Positions 22,686 through 37,439 of a stretch of DNA of 64,000 nucleotides are shown here, piece after piece (the stretch's first letter is position 1; each line of letters opens with the position of its first letter). Location of the stretch: the NCBI GenBank assembly GCA_033439795.1, contig JAUTDP010000007.1, positions 1,302,001 to 1,366,000 on the forward strand, given 5' to 3'. The translations under genes were made by a program, and so were the position numbers. Below the pieces are notes generated by a model, which saw only the letters and a program-made list of their open reading frames with translations, was not told where the DNA came from and did not search any database. This DNA is from Sordaria brevicollis (taxonomy: Eukaryota; Ascomycota; Sordariomycetes; Sordariales; Sordariaceae).

Positions 22686-22899
22686 CTTTTTCGGCGTTTT
22701 ATAATCGCGGTACATACTTACTACTAACGTAATTAATATTTATCTTATCCCTTTTATTTATTATTATATAAAAATATTAGACTGCCCCGCTTTTTTAATT
22801 TGCTATTCCGTCCTTTTATTTACTATTACTTTTTGCTTTTTATTCCCTTACTTGTTTACTTTTTTAACCGCTATTAAACTTCCTAGCTATTAAATTTTC

Positions 22900-24000
22900 T
22901 TTTATTCTTTTTATTTTCTTCCTCCCCCTATAACGGTTATATTTCTATTATAATTTATATTAATATAAGGATTTCCCTCCTTTAAATATAAAAACCCTTT
23001 ATCCCCCGGGCTTTTTTAAACTTTTTCTTCCTTTAATAATAATAATAATCGATTCGAAATAATTATTCCCTATTAAAAGCGTACTAAAGTATTTTGTAAA
23101 ATAATAGAAATTTCCGACGAGGATAAGGGTAAGAATTCGTTTCCTTTTCGCCCTCTTTCGCCAACCTTTATATTTAATATAATTAATACTAATATTAAAA
23201 TTAATTTCGAGTATATTATTAAATATTTTATTAATAATAAATTCTTTTATATATTGGAGAAAAGGTGAATTTTCCTTCTATTATATTTTATTTTTACGTT
23301 AATTTTTTTAAAATTATATCTATATTCCCCCGTATTTCGCTTATACCTTTTAATTAATTAAAGCCTTTCTTTCCTTCCCGGCTATCCTTGGTTATAATAT
23401 TTATATAGAGGCCGTTATTAAATCGATTTACTATATCTTTAATTACCCGAATAAATTATTATTTTTTATATTATTAATATTTCTTATTTTAATTTATCTT
23501 TAAATAAATTTAATTAAATTATTTAATTTATTTTAATAATTTCGCATTATATAATCGATATACTTCGCGGCTTCTATAATTTCCATAATATTTTTTAGGA
23601 GAAAGTTATTAATAAAGACCCAATTAATAGCGAATTCTACAATTATTTTATTTACTTCCGTATTATTATTAAGGAATTTACCGGCGCGATTCGCCTTCGC
23701 TTTATTAACGACGGTTTTATTAATACTTTAAAATAATTTACTCGTTATAAAAAGTAGTCGGTTAACGATTATTTTTAGAAAAGTTATTACGAATTCTTTT
23801 TTTTTAATAAGGATAATTTAATCGGCGGTTATATTTTTTTAAATAATATCCCCTATAATAGTAATAATAATTTGCCCTATAGCGGTAACGGTAATTTACT
23901 TCGTAATAATAGTAGTAGAATTTTTCCGAATAATAGCGGTATTCGTATACTTTCCTATAGTAATTCTTTAATAAAGATTAATTCGCCGGTTATTCGTCCT
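22900..24000 (-). pseudogene. Possible LINE ORF3, decayed (L4)
   Basis: Same region as in L3, minus strand. On the plus strand the mirrored register reads as an Asn/Ser-rich chain around 23550-24150 (for example NKDNLIGGYI near 23810). That is why the coding strand cannot be decided from this copy alone. Confidence 0.35.
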
Positions 24001-24279
24001 ATTAATCCTATTCCTATTAATAATAATTAATTCACTTAGCGTTAATTTATAATTAATATTATACGTTAATATATTCGTTAATTCGATAAATAAAATTATT
24101 TATTCGTTAATAATAATAAAATATTAAAAGCTTTAATTAATTATAAAAAGAAGTAATAATTAAATAAATTATTATTTTTATAGCCCGATAGATTCTTAAT
24201 TAAATAGAAATCCTTTCCGTCTTCGTTTTAGCGTATTAATAAATAAAAGTAAAAGAAAAGGAAGAAAAGAAAATTAAAA

Positions 24280-27200
24280 GTAGCGAGCGAATTCGTTTCG
24301 CCGTTTTTCTTTTAATTCGATTATTAAGCGGTATTTATTTAATCGTTTTAGCCGAAATATTTATAATAGGATCCTTTCGGCCTTAATTTTATCGTTTAAG
24401 TGAATTTAAAATTATTTTTACGTTTGCGGTTAATTAGTTATTGCGAATTACGTATTTATTATCCGGAGATATTTAAATATAATATAGTAAAACGTTTCCC
24501 GTTTTAATTCGTATAAATAAATAGGGGTATTAATATTAAGGATTCTCCTTTAAAAAAAGAAAGCCTTAAAGCCGATTATTTCCGTTTTCGTTTAAACGAG
24601 GAGGGAGTTTTTCGCTTTCGTTAATAGATAATAATTTTTATCGTTTTCCGAAGGTTAAATTTTTTTCCGCTTTTTCTTTTTTTAACCGATTATATATTAT
24701 TTTATTATAATATTATTAAATTTCGGGTCGAGGTTAATAATTATAAATTTATACCGCCGATTTAATTCGGTTACCGTTATTATTAATTAATAATTATAAT
24801 ACGATATTTATTCTCTTTTTATAGTATTTTTTAATTATATTCTTCGATTAAAGGTTAAAGGTTCTAACGGTTGTAATAATTAAACGGGTACGTTCGTTAC
24901 CGGGGGCGGTTTTATTATAATCGTTATAAGGTTTTTTATCGGTATTTATTTTTCCGCCTATTTAATTTTAATAGTACCGTTTTTTAATTTATTAATAAAT
25001 AATCGATTTTTTATTCGTTTTATTTAAATATAATTAATTATTTAAGTTATTATTCTTTAGACGAATTTAATTTAATCCGTACGGGCGAATTTCTCTTCGA
25101 AAGCCTTTATTCGTTTATTAAAATAAAGGTCGAATAATAGGTAAAAAGTTTCCGTTTTAAAGTTCCGTACCGGCGTAGCTTTATACGCCTTAATAATAAT
25201 TTTTAAATATTTGGTTTAGTATTTAATTAGTCCGATTATTATCCTTCGGGGTTTATTATATACTTTTATTGGTTGGTAAAAGGTTAAAGCTCTATATATA
25301 ATTGCGCTTTAAATATATTTAGTATAAATTTCCTTCGTACGAATAAAAGAATAACCCCAAATCTTTATAGTTAATTAAGTTAGCGTATTCGTTTAAATCT
25401 TTATTTTTTTTTTAATAACTTCCGTATAGGTTCGATAATTAAATTTGCGGTTTAATTAAATATTTAGGAATTTTATCGATTCCGTCGGTTGAAATATAAT
25501 ATCCCCGAATTAGAGAATTTCTGTTCTTAATACCTTTATCCGCGTAAAATATATTAATTCCGTTTTATTCGCTTCGAATTTTATATTTTTCTCCTTTATT
25601 TATTTGGAATAAATTTCCTATATTATTTAAAATATTTTATAATTCTTTTCGGTAGTTTTCGCTATAGCGACGATATTAGTATCGTCGGTAAAGTCGATTA
25701 TAATTATATTCTTAATTGTAATTAATTTACAGTATAATAGGGTAATAAAGAGGATAAAAAAAATTAAGGAGAGGGGGGAGCCCTAAAATATTCTAGCTTT
25801 TATAATATAGGGAGCGGATATTTCGTCGTTGAAAAAGAGGGAACCTTTTCGTCCGTTAACGAAATTCGCTACCTATTCGAGAATTTATCGTAGGAATTAT
25901 ATTTCCTATAGGGTATATAATAATTATTTATAATTAATTTTATTAAATACACTTTTAAAATTAAAGAGTATTAATAATATAATGGTTTTAAATTTTTAAA
26001 TTATATATATAATATTTATAATAATACGGATAGTAAATTCGGTCGAATAATTTGCCCGATTATTTATTTAGCCCTTTAGTAGGAAGTTAAATTCTTTTGC
26101 GGCTTGGGTGAATTTTTTAACGACGAACGCTTCGAAGATTTTCCTTACGTTATTTAATAGTAAAATTGGCCTCTATACGCCGGTTAATTTTTATTATACG
26201 GCGGTTTTTTTTAGCTTTTTAAAAATAATTATTTTCGCGTTCTTAAACCGCTATAGGAAGTATTTAAAATAAAAGTTTATAATTGCGAAAGCGGTTATAA
26301 TTTTTCGGAATAATTCTTTATAAATTTTTAGAAATTTATTCGAATATTAATCGATATTTAGTACTTTATTCGGAATTATCCAAAATAAAACCTTTTAAAT
26401 ATTTTTTTTAGTAATTAATTCGTTAATAAATAACGAGTCGTTAATATTTAAAGGAAAGGTTTAATTAAGTAAATAATCCGTAGGGATATTTATTTTCGGG
26501 AAGAAATATTCGGCGAGAATATTCGCCTTACTATTATAATCTTCGATTTTTTTTACTCTTTCGTATTATTTGAAAATTAAGAATTTAGGCGGGTTTATTA
26601 ATAAATAGCTTTAAATATAAATTTATTTTTCGAAGGTTTAAAATTTATTTAGATTTTTCGACGCCCTTTCGACGCTTTTTTATTATATTACTTATTAAAT
26701 TTTTGTATTAATCCTTTTTTTCTTTATCGATACTTTTACGAATTTTACTTAATTTAAAAATATTTTTTCCTTATATTACTTTTATTATTTCCGTTTTATA
26801 TTTTTCGTTATTATTTTATATTTTAGCGTTTATTACTTTACTTTTTTCTTTCGACTTTTCTTCCGGTATAGGACGAATTCCTCTACTATATTTATAAATT
26901 TTCTATTAAATTTATCGAATATAAATTTTAATTCCTCTTTCGTATCGATTTTCACCGGGACCGAAATCCGTTATAATATTACTTTTCGTACTTTTTCTAT
27001 ATTTATTAAATTCTAATTATAACCTTTCTTTATTTCCGCTTTCCCGATTTTTCTTTTAGTATAAATTTAAATTTCCTAAAGATAATAGTCCGAACCGGTT
27101 TATTCGTACCGTTACGCCCTTTAATATTCGGTTTCGATTCTTAATATTATTTATATATAATCGATTATTCTATTTCTTTCTTCCCGTATTATATTATTTA

Positions 27201-27850
27201 TATAGGTCGGTTCCTTTCTAAAGGTAATAAACCGTATACGTTACTATTATACTTATATAAAAAGTCTTTCGGCTTTTAAATTAATTTTATTTTTTAAATC
27301 CTAATTAGGATAATAAAGGTTAAAATTTCCGACGGTTATAATTTAATATTTTACTAAGGGTTTTTCTTCGAGGAATTCGAAGAGGGAAGACCTTTATTCG
27401 TATTTTAATATTCTATACGTTTTAATAAGGGAATAAATCGAGTAGACGGTTAATAATTCCTTTAAATTTTTAAATATTATAAAGGCTTAATCTTTTTTAA
27501 TACGGAAATTTAAATTTTTAAGGTTTTATTTTTTATTTATATAAATAACCGCCTTCCTTTTTTTTAAATAATTCACCCTAATATATTTATTACCCCGTAA
27601 ACGATAAATATCTTTATTTAAATTCTTACCCAATTTTTAAATCGCTACGATATTATAGGTTTCTTCTTATTCGAATAGTAACTTCCTTCTCTCGTACGAT
27701 TTCCTTATATTCTAATAGAATATTTTTAATTAGATTATTAATTATTTTATAAAGGAATATTTTTTAACCTTGCGGGTAGAGTAGGAATAGGAATTTTTTC
27801 CTTTTAAGTAGCCGGTTTAGCGGCGGCGATTAAATTAGCGCCGTTCCGAG
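24280..27850 (-). pseudogene. LINE ORF2 remnant (L4)
   Basis: Minus-strand ORF2. The Cys/His-rich C-terminal motif is at about 24540-24640. The catalytic box region is at about 25680-25700, where the plus strand reads ATCGTCGGTAAAGTCGATTA, so the two aspartate codons of F-x-D-D look intact or nearly so. The GSPLS-type motif is near 25770-25800 and the GDFN endonuclease box near 27310-27335. Stop codons occur throughout. Confidence 0.75.
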
Positions 27851-27859
27851 TACCCGAAT

Positions 27860-29490
27860 TTTAAGAATTCGTAAACGCATTTATTAAGCCTTTGGCCGTT
27901 AATTTTAATTTAATAAAGGGTTTATTAATTTATTTACAAATATAGCCTTTATTTCTATTTTTAAATTCCCTTTTACGAATAATAATAATACGGGCGGTAG
28001 GGGGGGCGTTAGGGAAATTAATATCCTTATTATCTTTTACCGCCGCTAGTTTTAATATAATACTTTTTTCGGGGTCCTTTTAATATATAAATAAACGTAG
28101 CTTTTCGGCGTACTTTACAATAACCTTCGTAATAATTTTTTTAAAAATAGGGTATACTTTCTTTTCGAAGGCGTAATATCTATACTTTTTATACGGAGTA
28201 TAAAAAATTAGCGATTTATCTTTATTAAATAGGTAATTCGTTTCTTTAAAATAGTCTTTATTATATTTATCTTTATTATAACGTTTATAAACGTTAACGT
28301 TACAATAAAATTTCTTTAAATATTTTACGCCTTAATAAGTAAAATATTATTAGATATTAGCCGAGGAAATAAATAATTTATAAATATATACGCTACTTTC
28401 TTAAAGGAGGAATTTTTTATAAAGAATTTTGGCTATTTTTATAATTATAATTTTTATTATAAGGAAACCCTTATCCTTACTAATTCTTTTCTTCTACGGG
28501 CGTATTTTAATAATAGAGGCGGTCGGGTTTATTTATTATATTTTATAAGTAATATCTTCTATTTTTATATATTCGGCGATATTTATTTAAAGGAACCCTT
28601 TAGCGATTAATATAATAATATTTAGAAATACGAACGCTTTTTCGCTAAAGACTTTTTTAACTTAAATTTAGTATTATTAATATTATTCGCGCGTAATATT
28701 ATCGAATATAATTTTATAATTTCCAATCGTAAGTAATTTCGTAGCGGTTTATATAATATTAAGGGTACTAATTTTTAAGTCGCGAAGTATTTTCCCGATT
28801 TAAATTTTAATTTCTTCGTTCGTCTATTTTAAATATTAAATATTAATTATAATATTTCGAATAAAGAGGGTACGGTTATAATTAACAGGGAGTATTTTCG
28901 GGGGGAAGGTAATAATTATAATATATTAAAAGATAAACCCGGTTTTAGGAAAAGTATTTTTTATAATTCCGGCCTATATTTTCGGCGCTTCTTTAACGTT
29001 CTTCTATAATTCTTATAGGATTATCTTTTTTAAATCGTCGAAATCCTTCCTAATAATAATTTAATCGTTATTAACTTTACTAACTTCGGGGCGCGTTACC
29101 CTATTTTTCTTTATAAAGATTTTCGTATATTTATTGAATAATTTACGAATTTAATTATAGTTTTCGAACGAAATAGCGTTATAATTTGAAAATTTATTTA
29201 TTTTAACGATAAGTTTTTTTATAATTTCGTCGTCCTCCTATATTTTTTCCGAAATCTTCGTGGTACGTATTGCATTAGGGTCGTTATAAATTAAGAATTC
29301 TATAAACGGGTTATAGACGCTATTTTCGAATCTACAATTACTGTTATTAATTACTATTAGTAATAATAATATATCGTCGTCGCTATACTCGTCGCAGAAT
29401 ATCGTAAAGGACGTAAAAGACCCTTTTGAATCGATTCCCGTTATCGGTTTTCGTTTTGGAGCGCTCCTCGACTAGAAATCGGCGTTTCCG
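27860..29490 (-). pseudogene. LINE ORF1 remnant (L4)
   Basis: Minus-strand Gag-like frame with two CCHC knuckles at about 28240-28350. The proline C-run is short here (six G on the plus strand near 28910). The N-terminal block near 29340-29440 is well kept and reads through the 5' end of the element. Confidence 0.7.
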
Positions 29491-29527
29491 GTTCCAAAGC
29501 TTTTTGAAGCGTTTCGTTCGAAGATTA

Positions 29528-30830
29528 TAATTAGGTTTATAAATTATTTAACAAATATACGAAAATCTTCGCGAAGAAAAATAAAGTAACGTACTCCGAA
29601 GCTAATAAAGTTAATAATAATTAAATTATTATTAGGAAAGATTTTAACGATTTAAAGAAAACGATTTTATAAAAATTATAGAAAAACGTTAAAAAGGCGC
29701 CGAAAATATAAACCGGAATTATAAAAGACGTTCTTTTTAAAATTAAGTCTATCCCTTAATATATTATAATTATTACCCCCCCCCCCGAAAATACTCCTTA
29801 TTAATTATAATTATACCCTCTTTATCCAAAATATTACGATTAATATTTAATATTCGAAGCGGATAAACGAAGAAATTAAAACTTAAATTGAAAAAATATT
29901 TTGCGACTTAAAGATTAGTACCTTTAATATTATACGAACCGCTATAAAATTATTTACAACCGGAAATTATAAAATTATATTTAATAACGTTATACGCGAA
30001 TAATATTAGTAATATTAAATTTAGGTTAAGAAAGTCTTTAGCGAAAAAGCGTTTATATTTTTAAATATTATTATATTAATTATTAAGGGGTTCCCTTAGG
30101 CGAATATCGCCGAATATATAAAGATAGAGGATATTATTTATAAAATATAGTAAGCGAACCCAATTACTTTTATTATTAAAATACATTTATAAAAGAAAAG
30201 AATTAACGAAGATAGGGGATTCTTTATAATAGAAATTACGATTATAAAAGTAGCCGAAGCTTTTTATAAAGGATTCCTCTTTTAAAAGGGCGGTATATAT
30301 ATTTACGAACCGTTTATTTCTTCGGCCAATATTTAATAATATTTTATTTATTAGGGCGTAAAATATTTAAAGAAATTTTATTATAACGTTAATATTTATA
30401 AACGCTATAGTAAGAATAAATATAATAAGGACCGTTTTAGAGAAATAAATTATTTATTTAACGAAAATAAATTATTAATTTTTTACGTTCTGTATAAAAA
30501 ATATAAATATTACACTTTCGAAAAGAAGGTATACTTTATTTTTAAGAAAATTATCGCGAAGGTTATTATAGAATACGTTAAGAGGTTACGTTTATTTATA
30601 TACCAGAAGGACTTTAAAAAAAGTATTATATTAAAACCGGCGGCGGTAAAGGACGATAAGGATATTAATTTCCTTAATACCCCTTTTATTATTTATATTA
30701 TTATTATTTATAAAAAGGAATTTAAAAGTAAAAATAGAAGTTATACCTATAAATAAATTAACGGGCCCTTTACTAAACCGAAATTAATAATTAAAAGCCC
30801 GATAAATATATTTACGAATTTTTAAAATTC
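29528..30830 (+). pseudogene. LINE ORF1 remnant (L5, part 2)
   Basis: Continuation of ORF1 with an 11-base C-run near 29777-29787 in the proline stretch and two CCHC knuckles at about 30330-30440 (YNINVYKRYS-like spacing, heavily altered). The basic tail ends near 30830. Confidence 0.65.
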
Positions 30831-30839
30831 GGGTATTTA

Positions 30840-33800
30840 AAACGGCGCCGGCTTAATCACCGCCGTTAAACCGGTTATTTAAAAGGAAAAAACTCCTATT
30901 CCTATTCCGTTCGTAAAATTAGAAAATATTCCTTTATAAAATAATTAATAATCCGATTAAAAATATTCTATTAAAATATAGGGAAATTGTACGAAAAAGG
31001 GAAATTATTATTCGAATAAAAAGAAATTTATAATATTATAACGATTTAAGAGCCGGGTAAAAATTTAAACGAAAATATTTATTATCTATAGGGTAATAAA
31101 TATATTGGAGTAAATTATTTAAAAAAGGGGAGGGCGGTTATTTATATAAATAAAAGATAGAATTTTAAGGATTTAAATTTTTATATTGGAAGAAATTAAG
31201 CCTCCGTAACGTTTAAAAATTTAAAGGAATTACTAACCGTTTATTCGATTTATTCCCCTATTAAAATATATAGAATACTAGAATACGAATAAAGGTCTCC
31301 CTTCCTTTAATTCTTCGAAGAAAAACCCCCGGTAAAATATTAAATTATAACCGTCGGGGACTTTAACCTCTATTATCCCAATTAGGATTTAAAAAATAAA
31401 ACCAATTTAGGAGCCGAAAGACTCTTTATATAAATATAATAATAATATATACAGTTCGTTATTTTTAAAGGGGAGCCGACCCGTATAAGTAACGCAATAT
31501 AGGAAAAGAGAAATAAAATAATCGATTACGTATAAATAATATTAAAAATCGAAACCGAATACTAGGGGGCGTAACGGTACGAATAAACCGGTTCGGACCA
31601 TTATCTTTAAAAAGTTTAAATTTATACCGGAGGAAAGGTTAGGAAAGCGGAAATAAAAGAAGGTTATAATTAAAATTTAATAAATACAGAAAAGGTATAA
31701 AAGGCGGTATTATAACGGATTTTAATCCCGGCGAAGATTAATATAAAAGAAGAATTAGAATTTATATTCGATAAGTTTAATAAAAAATTTATAAATATAA
31801 TAGAAAAATTTATCCTATATTAAAAAAAAAATCGAAGGAAAAGAATAAAATAGTAAACGTTAAAATATAAAATAGTAATAAAAAATACGAAGTAGAAATA
31901 ATAAAAATAATATAGGGAAAAGATATTTTCGAATTAGGTAGAATTTATAGAAATATCGATAAAGAAAAGAAAGATTAATACGAAAATTTAATAAACGATA
32001 TAGTAAAAAGGCGTCGAAAGGGCGTCGAAAAATTTAAATAAATTTTAAACCTTCGAAAAATAAACTTATACCCGAAACTATTTATTAATAAATTTACTTA
32101 AATTCCTAATTTTTAAATAATACGAAGGAATAAAAGAAATTAAAAATTATAATAATAAGGCGAATATTTTCGCCGAATATTTCTTCCCGAAAATAGACGT
32201 CCTTACGGATTATTTACCCAATTAAACCCTTCCCTTAAATATTAATAATTTATTATTTATTAACGAATTAATTACCGAAGAGGATATTTAAAAGGTTTTA
32301 TTTCGAATAATTCCGAATAAAGTATTAGGCGTTAATTAATATTCGAATAAATTTTTAAAAATTTATAAAAAATTATTCCGAAAAGTTATAACCGTTCTTA
32401 TAGCTACGAACTTTTATTTTAAATATTTCCTATAATAGTTTAAAAATACAAAAGTAATCGTTCTTGAAAAATTAAAAAAAACCGTTATATAATAAAAATT
32501 AACCGGCGTATAGAGGCTAATTTTATTATTAAATAACGTCGGGAAAATCTTTAAAGCGTTCGTCGTTAAAAAATTCATTTAAACCGTGGAAAAATTTAAC
32601 CTCCTACTAAAGGGCTAAATAAGTAATTAGGTAAATTATTTAACCAAATTTATAATTTATATCGTTACGAATATTATATATACGGTTTAAAAATTTAGAA
32701 TTATTATATTATTAATACTTTTTAATTTTAAAAGCGTATTCGATAAAATTAATTATAAATAATTATTATATATCCTATAGGAAATATAATTCCTATAATA
32801 AATTTTCGAATAAATAACGAATTTCGTTAATAAATAAAGAAATTCTTTCTTCTTCGACAATAAAATATCCACTCCTTATATTATAGAAATTAAAATACTT
32901 TAAAATTCCCCCCTCTCCCTAATTCTTTTTATCCTTTTTATTACCTTATTATATTATAAATTAACTACAGTTAAAAATATAATTACGGTCGGCTTCGCTA
33001 ATAATATTAATATCGTTACCGTAGTAAAGATTACTAAAGAGAATTATAGGATATTTTAAACGGTATAGGAAATTTATTCTAAATAGGTAAAGGAGAGAAA
33101 TATAGAATTCAAAACGAATAAAACGGAATTAATATATTTTACGCGGACGAAGGTATTAAAAACGGAAATTCTTTAATTCGGGGATATTATATTTCAACCG
33201 ATAGAATTGATAAAATTTTTAAACGTTTAATTAAATTACAAATTTAATTATTAAATTTATACGGAAATTATTAAAAAGAAAATAAAGATTTAAACGAATA
33301 TATTAACTTAATTAATTATAAAGATTTAAAATTATTCGTTCGTTCGCACAAAAGAAATTTATACTAAATATATTCGAAATATAATTATATATAAAGCTTC
33401 AATTTTTTACTAACCGATAAAAATATATAATAAACCCCGAAGGATAATAATCGAATTAATTAAATACTAAATTAAATATTTAAAAATCGTCGTTAGGGCG
33501 TATAAAGTTATACCGGTATGGAACTTTAAAATGGAAATTTTTTACCCGCTATTCGACCTTTATTTTAATAAATAAGTAAAGGCTTTCGAAGAGAAATTCG
33601 CCTATATAAATTAAATTAAATTCGTCCGAGGAATTATAATTTAAATAATTAATTATATTTAAATAAAATGAATAAAAAGTCGATTATTTATTAATAGATT
33701 AAAAAACGGTATTACTAAAGCTAAATAAATAAAAGAATAGGTATTAATAGAAAACCTTATAGCGATTATAATAAGACCGCCTTTAATAATAGGCGTACCC

Positions 33801-34410
33801 GTTTAATTATTATAACCGCTGGAATTTTTAATTTTCGATTAAAAAGTATAATTAAAAGATATTACGAAAAGAAAATAAATATTACGCTATAACTATTAAT
33901 TAATAATAACGGTAATTAAATTAAATCGGTAATATAAATTTATAATTATTAACCTCGATCCGAAATTTAATAATATTATAATAAAATAGTATATAATCGG
34001 TTAAAAAAAGAAGAAGCGGAAGAGAACCCAACCTTTAGAGAATAATAAGGATTATTATTTATTAACGAAAGCGAAAAATTCCTTCTTCGTTTAAACGAAA
34101 ACGGAAGTAATCGGCTTTAAAGCTTTCCTTTTTTAAAAGAGAATCCCCGATATCGATATTCCTATTTATTCGTACGGATTAGGACGGGAAACGTTTTATT
34201 ATATTATATTCGAATATTTTTGGATAATAAATATATAATTTATAATAATTAATTAATTATAAACGTAAAAATAATTCCAAATTTATTTAAACGATAAAAT
34301 TAAGGCCGAAAAATTTTTATTATAAGTACTTTAATTAGAATAATTAAATAAATACTACTTAATAATCGAATTAAAAGAGGAATAGCGAAACGAATTCGCT
34401 CGCTATTTTT
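30840..34410 (+). pseudogene. LINE ORF2 remnant (L5)
   Basis: Endonuclease VGDFNLYYPN near 31345-31375 and a decayed GSDHYP-type site near 31592. Reverse transcriptase catalytic box GFANNI near 32992-33010. The C-terminal domain is the clearest of all copies: KAFLF, then RIPDIDIPIYSYGLGRETFY and FEYF (about 34110-34225), standing for the Cys/His motif that closes many LINE ORF2 proteins. A pyrimidine-rich tract at about 34405-34450 follows, probably past the ORF2 end. Confidence 0.78.
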
Positions 34411-34689
34411 AATTTTCTTTTTTTCCTTTTTTTTTATTTTTATTTATTAATACATTAGAACGAAAACGGGGGAGGATTTTTATTTAATTAAAAATTTATC
34501 GGGCTATAAAAGTAACGATTTATTTAATTATTACTTCTTTTTATAATTAATTAAAACTTTTAATATTTTATTATTATCGGCGAATAAACGGTTTTATTCG
34601 TCGAATTAACGAATATATTAACGTATAATATTAATTACGAATTAATATTAAATAAATTAATTATTATTAATAAGAACGGGATTAATAGG

Positions 34690-35990
34690 ACGAATAATTA
34701 GCGAATTAATTTCTATTAAAGAATTATTACGGGAAGGTATACGAATACCGTTATTATTTAAAGGAATTCTACCGCTATTATTACGAAGTAAATTATTATT
34801 ATTATTACGGGGTAAATTACTACTATTATTATAAGGGATATTATTTAAAGGAATACGACCGCCGATTAAATTATTTTTATCGGAAAGGAAGAATTCGTAA
34901 TAGCTTTTTTAAAAGTAATTATTAATCGATTACTTTCTATAGCGAATAAATTACTTTAAGGTATTAATAAAATTATTATTAATAAAATAAAGGCGAATTG
35001 CGCTAATAAATTCTTTAGCGATAATATAGAAGCGGATAAAATAGTCGCAGAATTCGCTATTAATTAAATTTTTATTAACGACCTTTTTTTAAAAAATATT
35101 ATAGAAATTATAAAAGCCGCGAAATATATCGATTATATAATACGAAACCGCTAAAGTATATTAAATAACTTAATTGAATTTATTTAAAAATAAATTAGAA
35201 TAAAAAATATTAACGATATAAAAAATAGTAATTTATTTGGGTAATTAGGAATATAATAAATCGATTTAATAATAGCCTTTATATAAATATTATAATTTAA
35301 AACGGCCGGGAAGGAAAAAAGGGCTTTAATTAATTAAAAAATATAGGCAAAATACAGGGGAATATAAATATAATTTCGGAGAAATTAATATAAGGATAAA
35401 ATATAATAGAAGGAAAATTTACCCTTTTTCCGGTATATAGAAGAATTTATTATTAGTAAGGCGTTTAATAATACGTTCGAAGTTAATTTTAATATTAATA
35501 TTAATTATATTAAATATAAAGGTTAATAAAAGAAAGCGAAAAGGAAATAAATTTTCGCTTTTATTTTCGTCGGAGGTTTTTATTATTTTATAAAGTATTT
35601 TAGCGCATTTTTAACGGAGAATAATTATTTCGAATCGATTATTATTATTAAAGGAAGGAAAAGTTTAAAAAAACCCGAAGGATAGGGGGTTTTTATATTT
35701 AAGGGAGGGAAGTTTTTACGTTAATATAAATTGTAATAGAAATGTAATTATAATAAGGGGAGGAAAAGGATAGAAAAAATAAAGGAAAATTTAACGGTTA
35801 AGAAATTTAATAGCGGTTAAAAGGGCAAACGGGCGGGGGAATAAAAGGCGGAAAGCGGTAGTAAATAAGGAACGGGATAGTAAATTAAAAAGGCGGAATA
35901 ATTTAATATTTTAATATAATAGTAAATAAAAGGGATAAGACGGATATTAATCGTATTAGTAGTAAATATATACTACGATTATAGAACGCT
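34690..35990 (+). pseudogene. Possible LINE ORF3, decayed (L5)
   Basis: Sense frame including GKEEFVIAFLKV (about 34880-34920), then FFSDNIEADKIVAEFAIN (about 35013-35066) and a helix-rich stretch ending YIDYIIRNR (about 35125-35150). TAA and TAG stops only. Arg/Lys-rich end. No family recognised. Confidence 0.4.
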
Positions 35991-36145
35991 AAAGAAACGG
36001 CGCGGATAAGTCCACATTGGGAAATATAGCCGGGGTTTTTATCCGGGGCGTTTAACGCCTACGGTTTTATCTTATAGGGAATTGGAAATAGACCCCATAC
36101 TATATTAGCGCTATAAATTTAGCTAAGGAATAAGAATCTTACTTT

Positions 36146-36160
36146 TACTAATTAATAAAA
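36146..36160. repeat. Target-site duplication of L5 (right)
   Basis: TACTAATTAATAAAA, identical to 22158-22172. The L1 sequence resumes immediately after it. Confidence 0.88.
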
Positions 36161-37150
36161 ATATATAATAAACCCCGAAAAATAATAATCGGATTAGCTA
36201 AATATTAAATTAAATATTTAAAAATCGTCGCTAAGGCGTATAAAGCTACGCCGGTACGGAATTTTAAAATAGAAACTTTTTACCTATTATTCGACCTCTA
36301 CTTTAATGAATAAGTAAAGGCTTTCGAAAAGAGATTCGCCCGTATAGATTAAATTAGGTTCGTCCGAAGAATAATAATTTAAATAATTAATTATATTTAA
36401 ATAAAACGAATAAAAAATCGACCGTTTATTAATAGATTAGAAAGCGGTACTACTAAAATTAAATAAGCGGAAGAATAAATACTAATAGAAAACCTTATAG
36501 TAATTATAATAAGACCGCCCCCGGTAATAGGCGTACTTACTTAACCGTTATAACCGCTAGAACCTTCAACCTTCGATTAAAAAGTATAATTAAAAAATAT
36601 TATAAAGAAAAAATAAATATCGCGCTATAATTATTAATTAATAATAATAGTAGCCAAATTAAATCGGTAGTATAAATTTATAATTATTAATTTCGACCCG
36701 AAATTTAATAATATTACGATAAAACGGTATATAATCGGTTAAAAAAAGAAAAAGCGGAAGAAAACCCAACCTTCGGAAAATAATAAGGATTATTATTTAT
36801 TAACGAAAGTAAAGAACTCCTTCCTTATTTAAGCGAAAACGGAAGTAATCGGCTTTAAAACCTTCCTTTTTTAAAAGAGAATCCCTAATATCGATACCCT
36901 TATTTATTTATATAAATTAGGACGGGAAACGTTCTATTATATTATATTCAAATATTTTTAAATAGTAAATACGTAATTTATAATAATTAATTAGCTATAA
37001 ATGTAAGAATAATTCTAAATTTATTTAGATAATAGAATTAAAGCCGAAAGAATCCTATTATAAGTACTTTAACTAGGACGATTAAATAAATACCGCTTAA
37101 TAATCGAATTAGAAAAGGAGCGGCGAAATAAATTCGCTCGCTATTTTTAA
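36161..37150 (+). pseudogene. LINE ORF2 C-terminal remnant (L1, part 3)
   Basis: Post-polymerase part of ORF2, with YKATPVRNFKIETFYLLFDL near 36240-36300 and the Cys/His-rich closing motif at about 36880-36990. TAA and TAG stops throughout. Confidence 0.7.
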
Positions 37151-37439
37151 TTTTCTTTTTTTCCTTTTCTTTTACTTTTATTTACTAATACGCTAGAACG
37201 AAGACGGGGGAAAATTTCTATTTAATTAAAAATTTATCGGGCTATAAAAGTAATGATTTATTTAATTATTATTTCTTTTTATAATTAATTAAAATTTTTA
37301 ATATTTTATTATTATCGGCGAATAAACGGTTTTATTTATCGAATTAACGAATATATTAACGTATAATATTAATTACGAATTAATATTAAATGAATTAATT
37401 ATTATTAATAAAAATAGGATTAATAGAACGAATAGTCGG

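Larger units (their letters stand above)
22535..29509 (-). mobile_element. LINE copy L4, complete (minus strand)
   Basis: Full-length LINE in reverse orientation inside L5. The 3' tail is at 22535, the family 5' end at 29500, plus nine extra bases (TTTTTGAAG, 29501-29509) before the right target duplication. The 18 bp duplication is perfect. Decayed ORF3, ORF2 and ORF1 follow in that order from left to right. L4 is a likely source of L3, judged by the shared 5' flank. Confidence 0.93.
29528..36145 (+). mobile_element. LINE copy L5, segment 2 of 2
   Basis: Remainder of L5 after the L4 insertion, running from ORF1 to the 3' tail (GGAATAAGAATCTTACTTT). With 22193-22534 it makes one full-length copy of about 6.96 kb. 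It is followed by its right target duplication at 36146-36160. Confidence 0.9.
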